Shown here in pieces: positions 8,204 through 15,625 of a DNA stretch of 44,900 bases (the stretch's first letter is position 1; each line of letters opens with the position of its first letter). Both the position numbers and the translations under genes were made by a program. Under the pieces are notes generated by a model. The model searched no databases. It was given only the letters and a program-made list of their open reading frames with translations, and was not told the origin of the DNA. The DNA is from DASQHY01 sp035602605 (GTDB lineage: Bacteria > Acidobacteriota > Terriglobia > Acidiferrales > UBA7541): NCBI GenBank assembly GCA_035602605.1, contig DATNLZ010000021.1:1-44900 (forward strand), in the 5' to 3' direction.

Positions 8204-9448
8204 CTAGTATTGCGGCTTTGCGTTCTTAGCGGCTTCCCAAGTTACCCGCTGCTTCTGCCGATAGGACATGTTGGCCATGTGTGCCGCAACCGCCGATCGG
8301 TAACCAATGTCGACATTTGCGTTGGGAGTCTTGCGCGTGTGCACGCAATCGATCCAATTGGCCATATGATTCTGAGTTGGGGTTTCGCCCGTAAGAACAG
8401 TTCCATCGCGGCGGTTGGCTTTTTCAGGATAGTAGCGTAGGGTGTCGCGTGATTTGCCGGTGACCATGTCGGTCACCCCAGAAAGATGCTCGATGGTCCC
8501 ATCGCTGCCCAGGATGCGATCGCCTAACCCGAAATGACTGTTGCTGAAAGTTGACTGCCAGGTCACCACGGTATCGTTTGGGTATTCCAGGGTGACCACG
8601 ATCGTGTCCGGCACTTCACGGCCGTCTTTTTCGGAGAAAACGCCGCCAGACATGTTCACAGAGCTTGGTACGGGCAAATCAAGCGCAGTCATAATCCACG
8701 CAATTTGGTGGACCATGTTTTCGGTGATGTTGCCGCCCGAGAATTCCCAGAACAAGCGCCAGTTCATAAATTTAAAACCATCAAACGGGCGATTGGGCCG
8801 GCCATTGAGGAAGGCTTCCCAATTCACATTTTGCGCGGTGCAGTCTGCCGGCACTTCGCGGACCCACTGGCCCTTCCCGTGTGGAGTGTTCCGGCTCATC
8901 CAGGACTCCACTTGCGTGACTTTCCCGACAATGCCGTCTTTGATCCACTTTCTTGTATCAGCCAGTGACCCGGAACTTTCATGCTGCAATCCAATCTGCA
9001 CAACGCGATCGGATTTTTTCGCAGCGGCGAGACACTCTTCTGCTTCTGGAATGGACCACGTCATCGTTTTTTCGGAATAAAGGTCCTTGCCGGCAGCCAG
9101 GGTATCTACAAAATGGCGCGCGTGAATGTGCAGAGGGCTTGCAACGATCACTGCGTCGATGTCCTTCATCTCGAGCAAACGGCGATAATCATTCAGCGTC
9201 TGAATCCCCGGGGCCATGTGTTTGGCCTCATTGTGACGCCGTGTATACACATCGGCAATGGCCACCAGCTGGGCATTGGGAACCTCGAGGACCTGCTTGA
9301 GCAGCTCTTGACCCCGGCCACCGACTCCAATCATGCCCACCCGGACACGATCGTTGGCGCCGAGCACCCGCGATGGCGGATAAACCATAAACGCCGCTGT
9401 CGCCAGCCCCGTCTGCTTGATAAAGTCACGCCTTGTTTTTTCACCCAT
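8204..9448 (-). CDS. TAT-exported Gfo/Idh/MocA-family oxidoreductase
   Basis: The 414-residue product begins with a twin-arginine leader (TRRDFIKQTGLATAAF), followed by a Rossmann fold with GMIGVGGRGQE (38-48) for NAD(P). The usual EKP catalytic-lysine motif reads EKT here (K127). The C-terminal alpha/beta domain includes NMVHQIAWIMTAL, where a histidine is expected at the active site. Members of this family oxidise or reduce hydroxyls of sugars, inositols or glycosides; exported members such as Zymomonas glucose-fructose oxidoreductase keep the cofactor bound tightly. It is the last gene of the long minus-strand array, 67 bases after a TIM-barrel gene. The substrate cannot be named; a glycoside or uronate is inferred from context. 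Confidence 0.9.
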   Translation of the reverse strand: MGEKTRRDFIKQTGLATAAFMVYPPSRVLGANDRVRVGMIGVGGRGQELLKQVLEVPNAQLVAIADVYTRRHNEAKHMAPGIQTLNDYRRLLEMKDIDAVIVASPLHIHARHFVDTLAAGKDLYSEKTMTWSIPEAEECLAAAKKSDRVVQIGLQHESSGSLADTRKWIKDGIVGKVTQVESWMSRNTPHGKGQWVREVPADCTAQNVNWEAFLNGRPNRPFDGFKFMNWRLFWEFSGGNITENMVHQIAWIMTALDLPVPSSVNMSGGVFSEKDGREVPDTIVVTLEYPNDTVVTWQSTFSNSHFGLGDRILGSDGTIEHLSGVTDMVTGKSRDTLRYYPEKANRRDGTVLTGETPTQNHMANWIDCVHTRKTPNANVDIGYRSAVAAHMANMSYRQKQRVTWEAAKNAKPQY

Positions 9449-9515
9449 TTCGGTTTTCCTTTCGTGTGCAAGTCTTTTTTTGAAACACTAAATCTGTATA
9501 GCTGAGACCGTTGTT

Positions 9516-10409
9516 CTAAAAATACTCCGAAATTACCCGGGCAAAATCCGCAAAAGCCACTTCCGGCTCTTCGATTTCCGGGTGCCAGACCTTCTCCCAT
9601 TCAAACGAATAGTAACCCTGGTAGCCGGTCTTACGGAGTGCCTGCACTTGCTCCCTTACGGGAACGTGCCCTCGACCTGTAAGCACGTAATGAATTTGAT
9701 CACCATCGACGCGAGAATCTTTCAGGTGAGTGTGACGAATATATTTTCCAAGCTGCCGCACCGTAACGGCAGGATCTTCCTTACCGGTGACAAAGGTGTG
9801 GTGCGCGTCCCACAACAATCCCACGTGCGGGGAGTTGCTCTTCTCGAGAATTTCGCGCAATGACGGAGAATCGGTGAAATCACCATGCGACTCGATCAAC
9901 ACGGTAACATTCTTGGCGCCGGCATATTGGCCGAGCGACTGTAAACTGGCGGCAATCTGCTCGAGGGCTTGCTCGCGCGGGCCAACCAGTTTATTCCCGA
10001 AGACCCGGACATAGGGCACTTCCAGAGTTGAGGCCAGATCGATAAACCTGCGCGCGTCGGAAAGTTGCTGCTCGTGTTTTTGCGGGTCCGTGTCATGCAT
10101 GTTAGCCGAACTTCCGAGACAAGCGAGGTGCAGCCCACGCGCGGCCACATCCTTTTTTGAATGCGCGATTTGCGTCGAGCTGAATTCCGGTCGCGAAGGC
10201 AGGTCCATGTTTCCCTGCAACCCGCGCAGCTCGACTGCAGCAAAACCATTTTGTTGCGCGAAGTCGAGAATCTTGAGCCAATCCCAGGCTGGACAACCCA
10301 GTGTCGAAAAACCGATAGGGAGTCGTTTCCCTGCTGCGCGCAAGGCCGCGGGCAGAGCGCTTGCGGCGAGCGCGGTGGTTTGAATAAACTGACGTCGAGG
10401 TACCAACAT
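9516..10409 (-). CDS. TAT-exported sugar isomerase/epimerase-like TIM barrel
   Basis: The 297-residue protein belongs to the xylose-isomerase-like TIM-barrel (AP endonuclease 2) superfamily. It has a twin-arginine-like leader (PRRQFIQTTALAASALPAAL). Likely metal ligands are spread along the barrel: glutamate in VLIESHGDF, aspartate and histidine in GLLWDAHHTF, histidine in HTHLKDSRVDG, and glutamate in YYSFEWEKVW near the end. The family includes epimerases, dehydratases and the 3-keto-glycoside-acting partners of Gfo/Idh dehydrogenases. It lies 67 bases upstream of the Gfo gene at 8204 and 65 bases downstream of the SDR. Export together with a Gfo partner suggests the two act in sequence on the same external substrate, but the reaction is not known. 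Confidence 0.87.
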   Translation of the reverse strand: MLVPRRQFIQTTALAASALPAALRAAGKRLPIGFSTLGCPAWDWLKILDFAQQNGFAAVELRGLQGNMDLPSRPEFSSTQIAHSKKDVAARGLHLACLGSSANMHDTDPQKHEQQLSDARRFIDLASTLEVPYVRVFGNKLVGPREQALEQIAASLQSLGQYAGAKNVTVLIESHGDFTDSPSLREILEKSNSPHVGLLWDAHHTFVTGKEDPAVTVRQLGKYIRHTHLKDSRVDGDQIHYVLTGRGHVPVREQVQALRKTGYQGYYSFEWEKVWHPEIEEPEVAFADFARVISEYF

Positions 10410-10474
10410 TTTCTTTACCCTTCTACTTCAGGCGGTCCATACCATTCCCACGGCCGCTGATCTCTTCCTTCTGC

Positions 10475-11269
10475 TTACTGATTGACCCCGCTGGCGAGCA
10501 TTCCGCCATCCACGAGCAGAATCGCACCGGTCACAAAGGAAGCAGCGTCGGAGGCCAGGAACACGGCCGCGCCGGCCAATTCTTCCACTTTGCCAAAGCG
10601 TTTCATCGGGGTGCGCAAAAGAAACTCCTGCCCCCGTGACGTACCGTCCAATAATTGTGCGTTCAATGGGGTAGGAAATACGCCCGGCGCAATGGCATTC
10701 ACACAAACACCGTGCGGCGCCCACTCGATCGCCAGCGACTTTGTCAACGAAGCAACGGCCGCCTTGCTAGCACAATACGCGGCCACCTCATAAAGCGCAC
10801 GAAATGACCCAATGGAGGCAATATTAATGATGCGTCCAAAGCGACGCGCAATCATGTGGCGCCCAAATACCTGGCAGGCGCGCAACGTGCCATTTAGATT
10901 TGTTTCCATGATGTCATTCCAGTCGGAATCCGCAAAATCCAGTGTTGGCGCGCGTTTGGTGCGTCCCGCAGAATTGACCAGGATGTCCACTTTTCCAAAA
11001 GCTTGCACACTGGCATCGAGCAAGTTCTCGAGTGAGTGCCGGGTGTTGACGTCGGAAACGACACGCAAGGTACGTCGGCCTCGCGCTTCGATTTCACGAG
11101 CGGTTTCGTTGACCTGCTCCTTGCGGCGCGATGTAGCAACTACATCGGCCCCCGCTTCAGCCAGGCCGTAAGCGATTGCGCGACCGATGCCTGAGGTGCC
11201 GCCGACAACTACGGCAGCTTTTCCCGTGAGATCGAGTGGGGCGTAAGTCACAGTCGGGGCCAGTTCCAC
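10475..11269 (-). CDS. SDR-family NAD(P)-dependent oxidoreductase
   Basis: Classical short-chain dehydrogenase of 264 residues. The cofactor motif GGTSGIGR is at 23-30 and NSAG at 99-102; the catalytic triad is S152, Y165 and K169 (AAYCASKAA). The end AAFVTGAxxxVDGG is typical. The closest functional types by overall look are gluconate 5-dehydrogenase and 2-deoxy-D-gluconate 3-dehydrogenase (KduD), which would suit an operon that also encodes KDG kinase and KDPG aldolase; alternatively it may act as a uronate (fructuronate or tagaturonate) reductase. The start is a GTG. No leader peptide is visible, so it is cytoplasmic, unlike the neighbouring exported enzymes. The upstream gap holds a dehydratase remnant whose stop codon lies inside the first codons of this gene. 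Confidence 0.9.
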   Translation of the reverse strand: MELAPTVTYAPLDLTGKAAVVVGGTSGIGRAIAYGLAEAGADVVATSRRKEQVNETAREIEARGRRTLRVVSDVNTRHSLENLLDASVQAFGKVDILVNSAGRTKRAPTLDFADSDWNDIMETNLNGTLRACQVFGRHMIARRFGRIINIASIGSFRALYEVAAYCASKAAVASLTKSLAIEWAPHGVCVNAIAPGVFPTPLNAQLLDGTSRGQEFLLRTPMKRFGKVEELAGAAVFLASDAASFVTGAILLVDGGMLASGVNQ

Positions 11270-11462
11270 ATCGTTCCCCCGAGCTTGCGGTTAACGGGCA
11301 AGTAGCCGCGCCCGCGCGGGAACGTCGATGATAATCTTTGGTCGAAATCTACGCCATGTCCGGGCTTATCTCCTGGATACAAATGCCCTCCTTGAAGGAA
11401 TAACCATGGGGAACCCTTCGCGTCTCTGGTTATTTGTACTCAATGCGCGGATTCCCTGAACT
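11248..11462 (-). pseudogene. 3' stump of an enolase-superfamily sugar-acid dehydratase, frameshifted
   Basis: Directly after the stop codon of the Gfo gene, the minus strand reads SSGNPRIEYK, then after a one-base frame change ITRDAKGSPWLFLQGGHLYP, then GDKPGHGVDFDQRL and YLPVNRKLGGTMWNW, ending at a TGA at 11248-11250. This is the characteristic C-terminus of mandelate racemase/muconate-lactonising-type dehydratases such as galactonate or mannonate dehydratase (PGxGVDxD, YLPVNR, DGTMWNW). The break lies in a short A-run near 11420, where one extra A would restore the frame. Only about 70 of roughly 400 residues remain and the catalytic barrel is gone. The remnant fills almost the entire gap to the SDR gene, overlapping its first 22 bases, so it may have lost its 5' part by deletion. 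Recognition is from memory of the family. Confidence 0.78.
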
Positions 11463-12509
11463 TCAGCGCGCCTGAGCGGTTAGCTTAGAACGTCCGGCGA
11501 ACATGGAATTGCCAGAGTCTTGGTAAATGCGTTCAACCAGCTCGAGGCTGCGGCGTCCCTCGCGGCCGTCGCACAGCGGCGTCGTATTCTGACCGATGGC
11601 AGCAATAAAATCTTCGAGTAAGCGCTGGTGCGCGCGAAAGTCGCTCACTACCGGCGAAGAAGCTGCCGCGCTCGGCTCCCCCACTTCTTCGGACATCAAC
11701 GTATCCTGTGGCGTTCGCAAATCAGCGGCGATGAGGTGGTCGCCTTCCAGAATGGCGGTACCCTCAGTCCCGGTTACCTCCAACCGCCGGGCATATCCTG
11801 GGAAAGCCGCCGTGGTGGCTTGCAGAACCCCCAACGCCCCGCTGGAAAATTCAAGCAACGCGAGACCGGTGTCCTCCACTTCGATTTCATGCAACACAGC
11901 AGCGGTACGCGCGCGCACGTTAGTCACGTCGCCGAACAACCACAACAGCAGATCCACGGTGTGTATACCCTGATTCATCAGCGCTCCGCCGCCATCAAGC
12001 GCCCAGCTTCCGCGCCACCGCGAGCCGCTGTAATATTCTGGCGGGCGGTACCATTTCATGCGCGCGTCCACGAGCAATATCTTGCCGAGAATTCCATCAT
12101 CGATCAGCTGCTTCAGCTTACCAATACCCCGCTTGCCGCGATCTTGAAATAGCACGCCGAGCTTCACGCCTGCCTTGCTGCATTCTTCGATTAACCGGTC
12201 AGCTCGCTCGGTCTTAATGTCGATCGGTTTTTCGACGAGCACGTGCAATCCGCGTCGCGCCGCAGCAACTCCCTGCTCGGCGTGCAAACCCGAAGGGCTG
12301 CCGATGATCACCATCTCCATTGGACGATGTCCCAGAAAACCATTCAGGTCATCGTACGCGGCAGCACCGTATTCGCCGCTGAACGCTTGTACTTTTTGAG
12401 GGTCGCGGCCGTAAACCGCAACGACTTCGCCGCCAGCAATCGCGCGCACGGCGCGGGCATGGGTATGGCTAATGTTTCCCCCGCCAATAAGTCCGACGCG
12501 TATTCCCAT
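11463..12509 (-). CDS. cytoplasmic Gfo/Idh/MocA-family oxidoreductase
   Basis: The 348-residue protein begins directly with the Rossmann strand RVGLIGGGNISHTHARA and has no leader peptide. The catalytic lysine lies in an intact EKP motif (93-95, LVEKPIDIKT), and the second-domain motif GGALMNQGIHTVDLLLW supplies the active-site histidine. This is the usual NAD(P)-dependent sugar or inositol dehydrogenase layout, unlike the two exported paralogues in this operon, whose EKP is altered. The start is three bases after the stop of the TIM-barrel gene at 12513, implying coupled translation. Its stop is immediately followed by the dehydratase stump. The substrate is unknown; a cytoplasmic keto-sugar or uronate derivative is inferred. 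Confidence 0.92.
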   Translation of the reverse strand: MGIRVGLIGGGNISHTHARAVRAIAGGEVVAVYGRDPQKVQAFSGEYGAAAYDDLNGFLGHRPMEMVIIGSPSGLHAEQGVAAARRGLHVLVEKPIDIKTERADRLIEECSKAGVKLGVLFQDRGKRGIGKLKQLIDDGILGKILLVDARMKWYRPPEYYSGSRWRGSWALDGGGALMNQGIHTVDLLLWLFGDVTNVRARTAAVLHEIEVEDTGLALLEFSSGALGVLQATTAAFPGYARRLEVTGTEGTAILEGDHLIAADLRTPQDTLMSEEVGEPSAAASSPVVSDFRAHQRLLEDFIAAIGQNTTPLCDGREGRRSLELVERIYQDSGNSMFAGRSKLTAQAR

Positions 12510-12512
12510 TCC

Positions 12513-13391
12513 TTAGAGCGCTCCGGCTTCTCGAAGCTCTTCTTTCATTCCAGCCCAGCTCTGGCGCGTCGATTCCTCGGGTGTAGCGGCGCCGTGCCAG
12601 TGGGTTTCGAGGCTGACCGCATAGGTATAACCATCGCGCTGCAGGGCTTTGAATTGGCCGACCCAATCAATAATTCCGCCGCGCATGGGAGCCCAGTCGT
12701 ACTTCCAGCCGCTTACTGACTTCTTGGCATCTTTGCAATGGCAGTGGCCAATCCGATCTTTGGGTAAGAGATCATAACCATCGGGATACGGCCTTTCGCC
12801 AAGTGTGGCGGCATTTCCGGGGTCCCAATTCAACATTAAATTGCGGGACTTCACCGCACTCAGAACTTTGGCAGCCTCTGCCCCCGTGGCGGTATTGCAC
12901 GCGCCCTCGTTTTCCAGAACTAGAATGATTCCCTTCTTGCCCGCTTTCTCGGCAGCGTCCTCTAACTTTTCATTGATAGCCAAGCGATAAGGTGCCTGGT
13001 CTTCGAGCCGCCAGAAGTCGAAGAATCGAACGCGGTCGGTATGGAACGCCTTGGCCAGCTCAATGCTGCGCTCGAGCACTTCGTCTTGCTGTTGGAACGT
13101 AAAATCGGCGTTGAACTGATCGCGCTTCGGACTGAACTTCGAAGTTGGCGCGCCGGGCCAGTCAACTTTGAAGAGCGGGCTGGCAATATCGGTGACGCGT
13201 AATTTGTTCTTTTCTAAAATCCGGCGCGCTTCCTCGATTTCCTTGGCATCGAGCTTGAGCAGATTCTTTCCCCACATTGCGCGCAACTCGATCCAATCCA
13301 TCCCGAATTCGCGGGAAGTAATTTCGCAGGCTTTACCAAAGTCCTGCGTGATTTCATCGTTGATAACGGCCACTCTGAACGGCGATTTCAT
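12513..13391 (-). CDS. sugar phosphate isomerase/epimerase-like TIM barrel (no leader)
   Basis: The 292-residue xylose-isomerase-like TIM barrel has no signal peptide; it starts FRVAVINDEITQDFGKACEI. Candidate metal ligands are the glutamate in ILVLENEGACNT, the aspartate in LMLNWDPGNAA, the histidines in IGHCHCKDAKK and the glutamate in YAVSLETHWHG. The start codon overlaps the stop of the preceding TIM-barrel gene by four bases, and the next gene starts three bases after its stop. This tight packing places it with the cytoplasmic Gfo at 11463 as a likely metabolic partner. Possible activities include keto-sugar epimerase, isomerase or beta-elimination/hydration of a 3-keto sugar; the sequence alone does not decide. 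Confidence 0.88.
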   Translation of the reverse strand: MKSPFRVAVINDEITQDFGKACEITSREFGMDWIELRAMWGKNLLKLDAKEIEEARRILEKNKLRVTDIASPLFKVDWPGAPTSKFSPKRDQFNADFTFQQQDEVLERSIELAKAFHTDRVRFFDFWRLEDQAPYRLAINEKLEDAAEKAGKKGIILVLENEGACNTATGAEAAKVLSAVKSRNLMLNWDPGNAATLGERPYPDGYDLLPKDRIGHCHCKDAKKSVSGWKYDWAPMRGGIIDWVGQFKALQRDGYTYAVSLETHWHGAATPEESTRQSWAGMKEELREAGAL

Positions 13392-14380
13392 ACCGTTTGT
13401 CCAAGCCTTTCCTGAAGATATTTTTTGCTGATCTCGGCGGACTCTTTTGGCGTACGCGTCTTATCCGGGACAACATCAAGCTCGACGACTGCCCAGCCTC
13501 GGAAATTAAATTTATGCAGCGAGTCCATCACCGCGGGAAGATTTACGCGGCCCCTCCCGAGCTCGACAAAACGATAGGATCGCTTCGCATCGGTCTTCGC
13601 GTCGTCACCGGGTTTTGGCTCGACATCCTTGAGGTGCAGGAACAAAAGCCGATCGTGGTATTTCTGAATGGCCTTCACCGGATCGCCGCCCCCCTGAAAG
13701 TAGTGGGCTACATCGAGCTCGAGCTTGGCATAACGCGGATCGGCAGCTTCCAGAATGCGATCGACTTCCTCGGGCCGCTCGCCGAGCGAGCCCATGTGGT
13801 TGTGATATCCGAGCGGGATACCGAGGTCGGCAGTGCGTTTTCCGATCTCGGTCAGCATATGGCCCAAGCGTTTGTGGTCCGCCGGCGTGACCTCGCGTCC
13901 CTTCGGGCGCTGATCGGTAACCTGGAGATAGAGCCCTCCGACATCGTGAACATATTTCGCATTGGCCGTGTGTTTGGCAATTTCTTCAGCCTCAACCGCG
14001 GGATCAATGCTGACGCCGCCGCTGGACAACGCAACCATCTTGAGGTGTTTTTCTTCCAGCAGTTCGCGGACTTCCGACGGGCCGCTGAATTCCTTGAGAA
14101 TGTTGGAACGCAGCTGGATTCCGGGGAAACCGAGCGCAGCGATATCTGCGATCGCTTGCCGGTCGTTGCCATTCCATGTAATGGAGGCGTAGCCGAGTCG
14201 AATATCCGAGGGAGCCGGCGAAATGGGAGTGTCAAAATAGGACAAATCCATTGGATCATAGCGCGGACCGCCAGGATCGGGCACCAATAAAGCCTTAACG
14301 GAACTGGGTAAAACGGCGGTGCCTGCCGCCAGCGCACCGGCCCCTACAAGAAACCCACGACGTGAAGTTCGAAACGTCAT
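13388..14380 (-). CDS. TAT-exported sugar isomerase/epimerase-like TIM barrel
   Basis: The 330-residue protein has a clear twin-arginine leader (TSRRGFLVGAGALAAGTAVL) and then a xylose-isomerase-like barrel beginning IRLGYASITWNG. Ligand-type motifs are PLGYHNHMGS, KLELDVAHYFQGG, LLFLHLKDVEP and VVELDVVPD, matching metal-binding positions in this superfamily. A strong ribosome binding site (AAGGAG) lies six bases before the ATG, and the stop of the upstream exported Gfo gene abuts this ATG with no gap (TAAATG). The pair is therefore translated together and both products carry TAT-type leaders, which argues for a shared extracytoplasmic pathway. It overlaps the next TIM barrel by four bases. 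Its reaction is unknown. Confidence 0.9.
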   Translation of the reverse strand: MTFRTSRRGFLVGAGALAAGTAVLPSSVKALLVPDPGGPRYDPMDLSYFDTPISPAPSDIRLGYASITWNGNDRQAIADIAALGFPGIQLRSNILKEFSGPSEVRELLEEKHLKMVALSSGGVSIDPAVEAEEIAKHTANAKYVHDVGGLYLQVTDQRPKGREVTPADHKRLGHMLTEIGKRTADLGIPLGYHNHMGSLGERPEEVDRILEAADPRYAKLELDVAHYFQGGGDPVKAIQKYHDRLLFLHLKDVEPKPGDDAKTDAKRSYRFVELGRGRVNLPAVMDSLHKFNFRGWAVVELDVVPDKTRTPKESAEISKKYLQERLGQTV

Positions 14381-15625
14381 TTATGCTCCTTTCGACCGCA
14401 TGTGTTCGCTAAACAGGATGCGCTTGCCTTGGTCTATTGCCTGATTGCCGAGCGCCACGGCAAGGCCATCCGCCAGGGCTGTTTGCTCATCGGCTTCGGG
14501 ACGCTGGTTTTTGCGCAGGCTTTCTATGAATGAGTTGCATGCCACAAAGTCGGCATTGCCCTTTCTGTCTTCCGGTATCGGAACAGGTTCACCGGGGCCG
14601 CGGTAGGGCAGCTCGGCACGGAAGCTGGCACTGGTTGTAATCCCGTGCTCGAGCACAGTTCCTTCCGATACCGCCGACTGCGGGCGCTTGGGTTCGTAAT
14701 ATAGGGTCGCGTCCGCTTCGGTGAGCACCGCGGTACCATTGGTTCCATAAACACGCACCTGCGCGCCATCGATTTGATTGGTGGTAATGGCGCTGAAGAC
14801 TAGGGTTGTGCCTTGCGGGTATCGGTATATGACCCGCACGTTGTCATTGGTCTCACGGCCATCCTTCCAAAAATCAATTCCTCCGCTCCCCAACACCGAC
14901 TCTGGCGCAGAGCCAAACACTTCGTTGGCAAAATTGATGTGGTGGGAGCCCAGCTCAGCAACGAGTCCACCCGAATATTCCTTGTAAAGCCGCCAATTAA
15001 TTAGACGCTCCAGCTTTTGATCGGCTCCGGCAGGGACCGGACGCTTCCAGCTATTGTTCCGATGCCAGTAGGCATAAATCTCCGTGACCCGGCCGATCTT
15101 ACCCGCTTGAATGTGCCGAAGGGTTTCGCTAAACCATGGAGCGTAGTGATATTGCAATCCTACCTGGAAGTGCTTGCCGCTGCGCTTTACGGCATCAACG
15201 ATTCGATAACAATCCTCGACGGTAAGCCCAAGACATTTTTCGCCATAGAGGTGCCGGCCACTTTCGAGAACCGCGACCATGTGCTGCGAATGAAGAGAAA
15301 GCGGGGTTGAAACAATCACGGCGTCCAAATCGCGGGCGGCGAGCAGTTGCTGGTAATCGCGATAAATAGGCGTGTTTTCTTTGGTGATACTGCGTCCGGC
15401 GGCGAACCGCGGCTCATAGACATCGCACAGGCCGGCAAAGCGTACCCCGGGAACACGCAGGAAGGTGCGCATCAGCTGCTGGCCACGGCTGCCGACTCCA
15501 ACAATGCCCAGATTGATCTGGTCCGAGGGCGCCTTGGCCTTGGGCCAGACTTCTCCGGAATCGCCGATGAGCAGTGCCCCGCCCACTGCTCCCGCTGTAC
15601 GGCCAATAAACTCGCGTCTGTTCAT
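14381..15625 (-). CDS. TAT-exported Gfo/Idh/MocA-family oxidoreductase
   Basis: The start chosen here is the ATG at 15625, which gives 414 residues and puts the twin-arginine motif at the N-terminus (NRREFIGRTAGAVGGALLI); the frame stays open further upstream, but only inside the ApbE gene. A GAAGGGAC ribosome binding site precedes this ATG, which overlaps the ApbE stop (ATGA). The Rossmann motif is LGIVGVGSRGQQ (39-50). The EKP motif is changed to EKC (K130, LYGEKCLGL), and LGSHHINFANEVFG provides active-site histidines. It is probably an exported, cofactor-retaining sugar or glycoside oxidoreductase. It equals the 8204-9448 protein in length and layout, suggesting an old duplication. The adjacent exported TIM barrel is the likely partner. 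Confidence 0.92.
   Translation of the reverse strand: MNRREFIGRTAGAVGGALLIGDSGEVWPKAKAPSDQINLGIVGVGSRGQQLMRTFLRVPGVRFAGLCDVYEPRFAAGRSITKENTPIYRDYQQLLAARDLDAVIVSTPLSLHSQHMVAVLESGRHLYGEKCLGLTVEDCYRIVDAVKRSGKHFQVGLQYHYAPWFSETLRHIQAGKIGRVTEIYAYWHRNNSWKRPVPAGADQKLERLINWRLYKEYSGGLVAELGSHHINFANEVFGSAPESVLGSGGIDFWKDGRETNDNVRVIYRYPQGTTLVFSAITTNQIDGAQVRVYGTNGTAVLTEADATLYYEPKRPQSAVSEGTVLEHGITTSASFRAELPYRGPGEPVPIPEDRKGNADFVACNSFIESLRKNQRPEADEQTALADGLAVALGNQAIDQGKRILFSEHMRSKGA

Noticed and set aside
13397..14290. 297-codon plus-strand frame opposite the exported TIM-barrel gene
   Set aside because: Antisense shadow; the minus strand encodes a complete TAT-leader TIM barrel with a good ribosome binding site.
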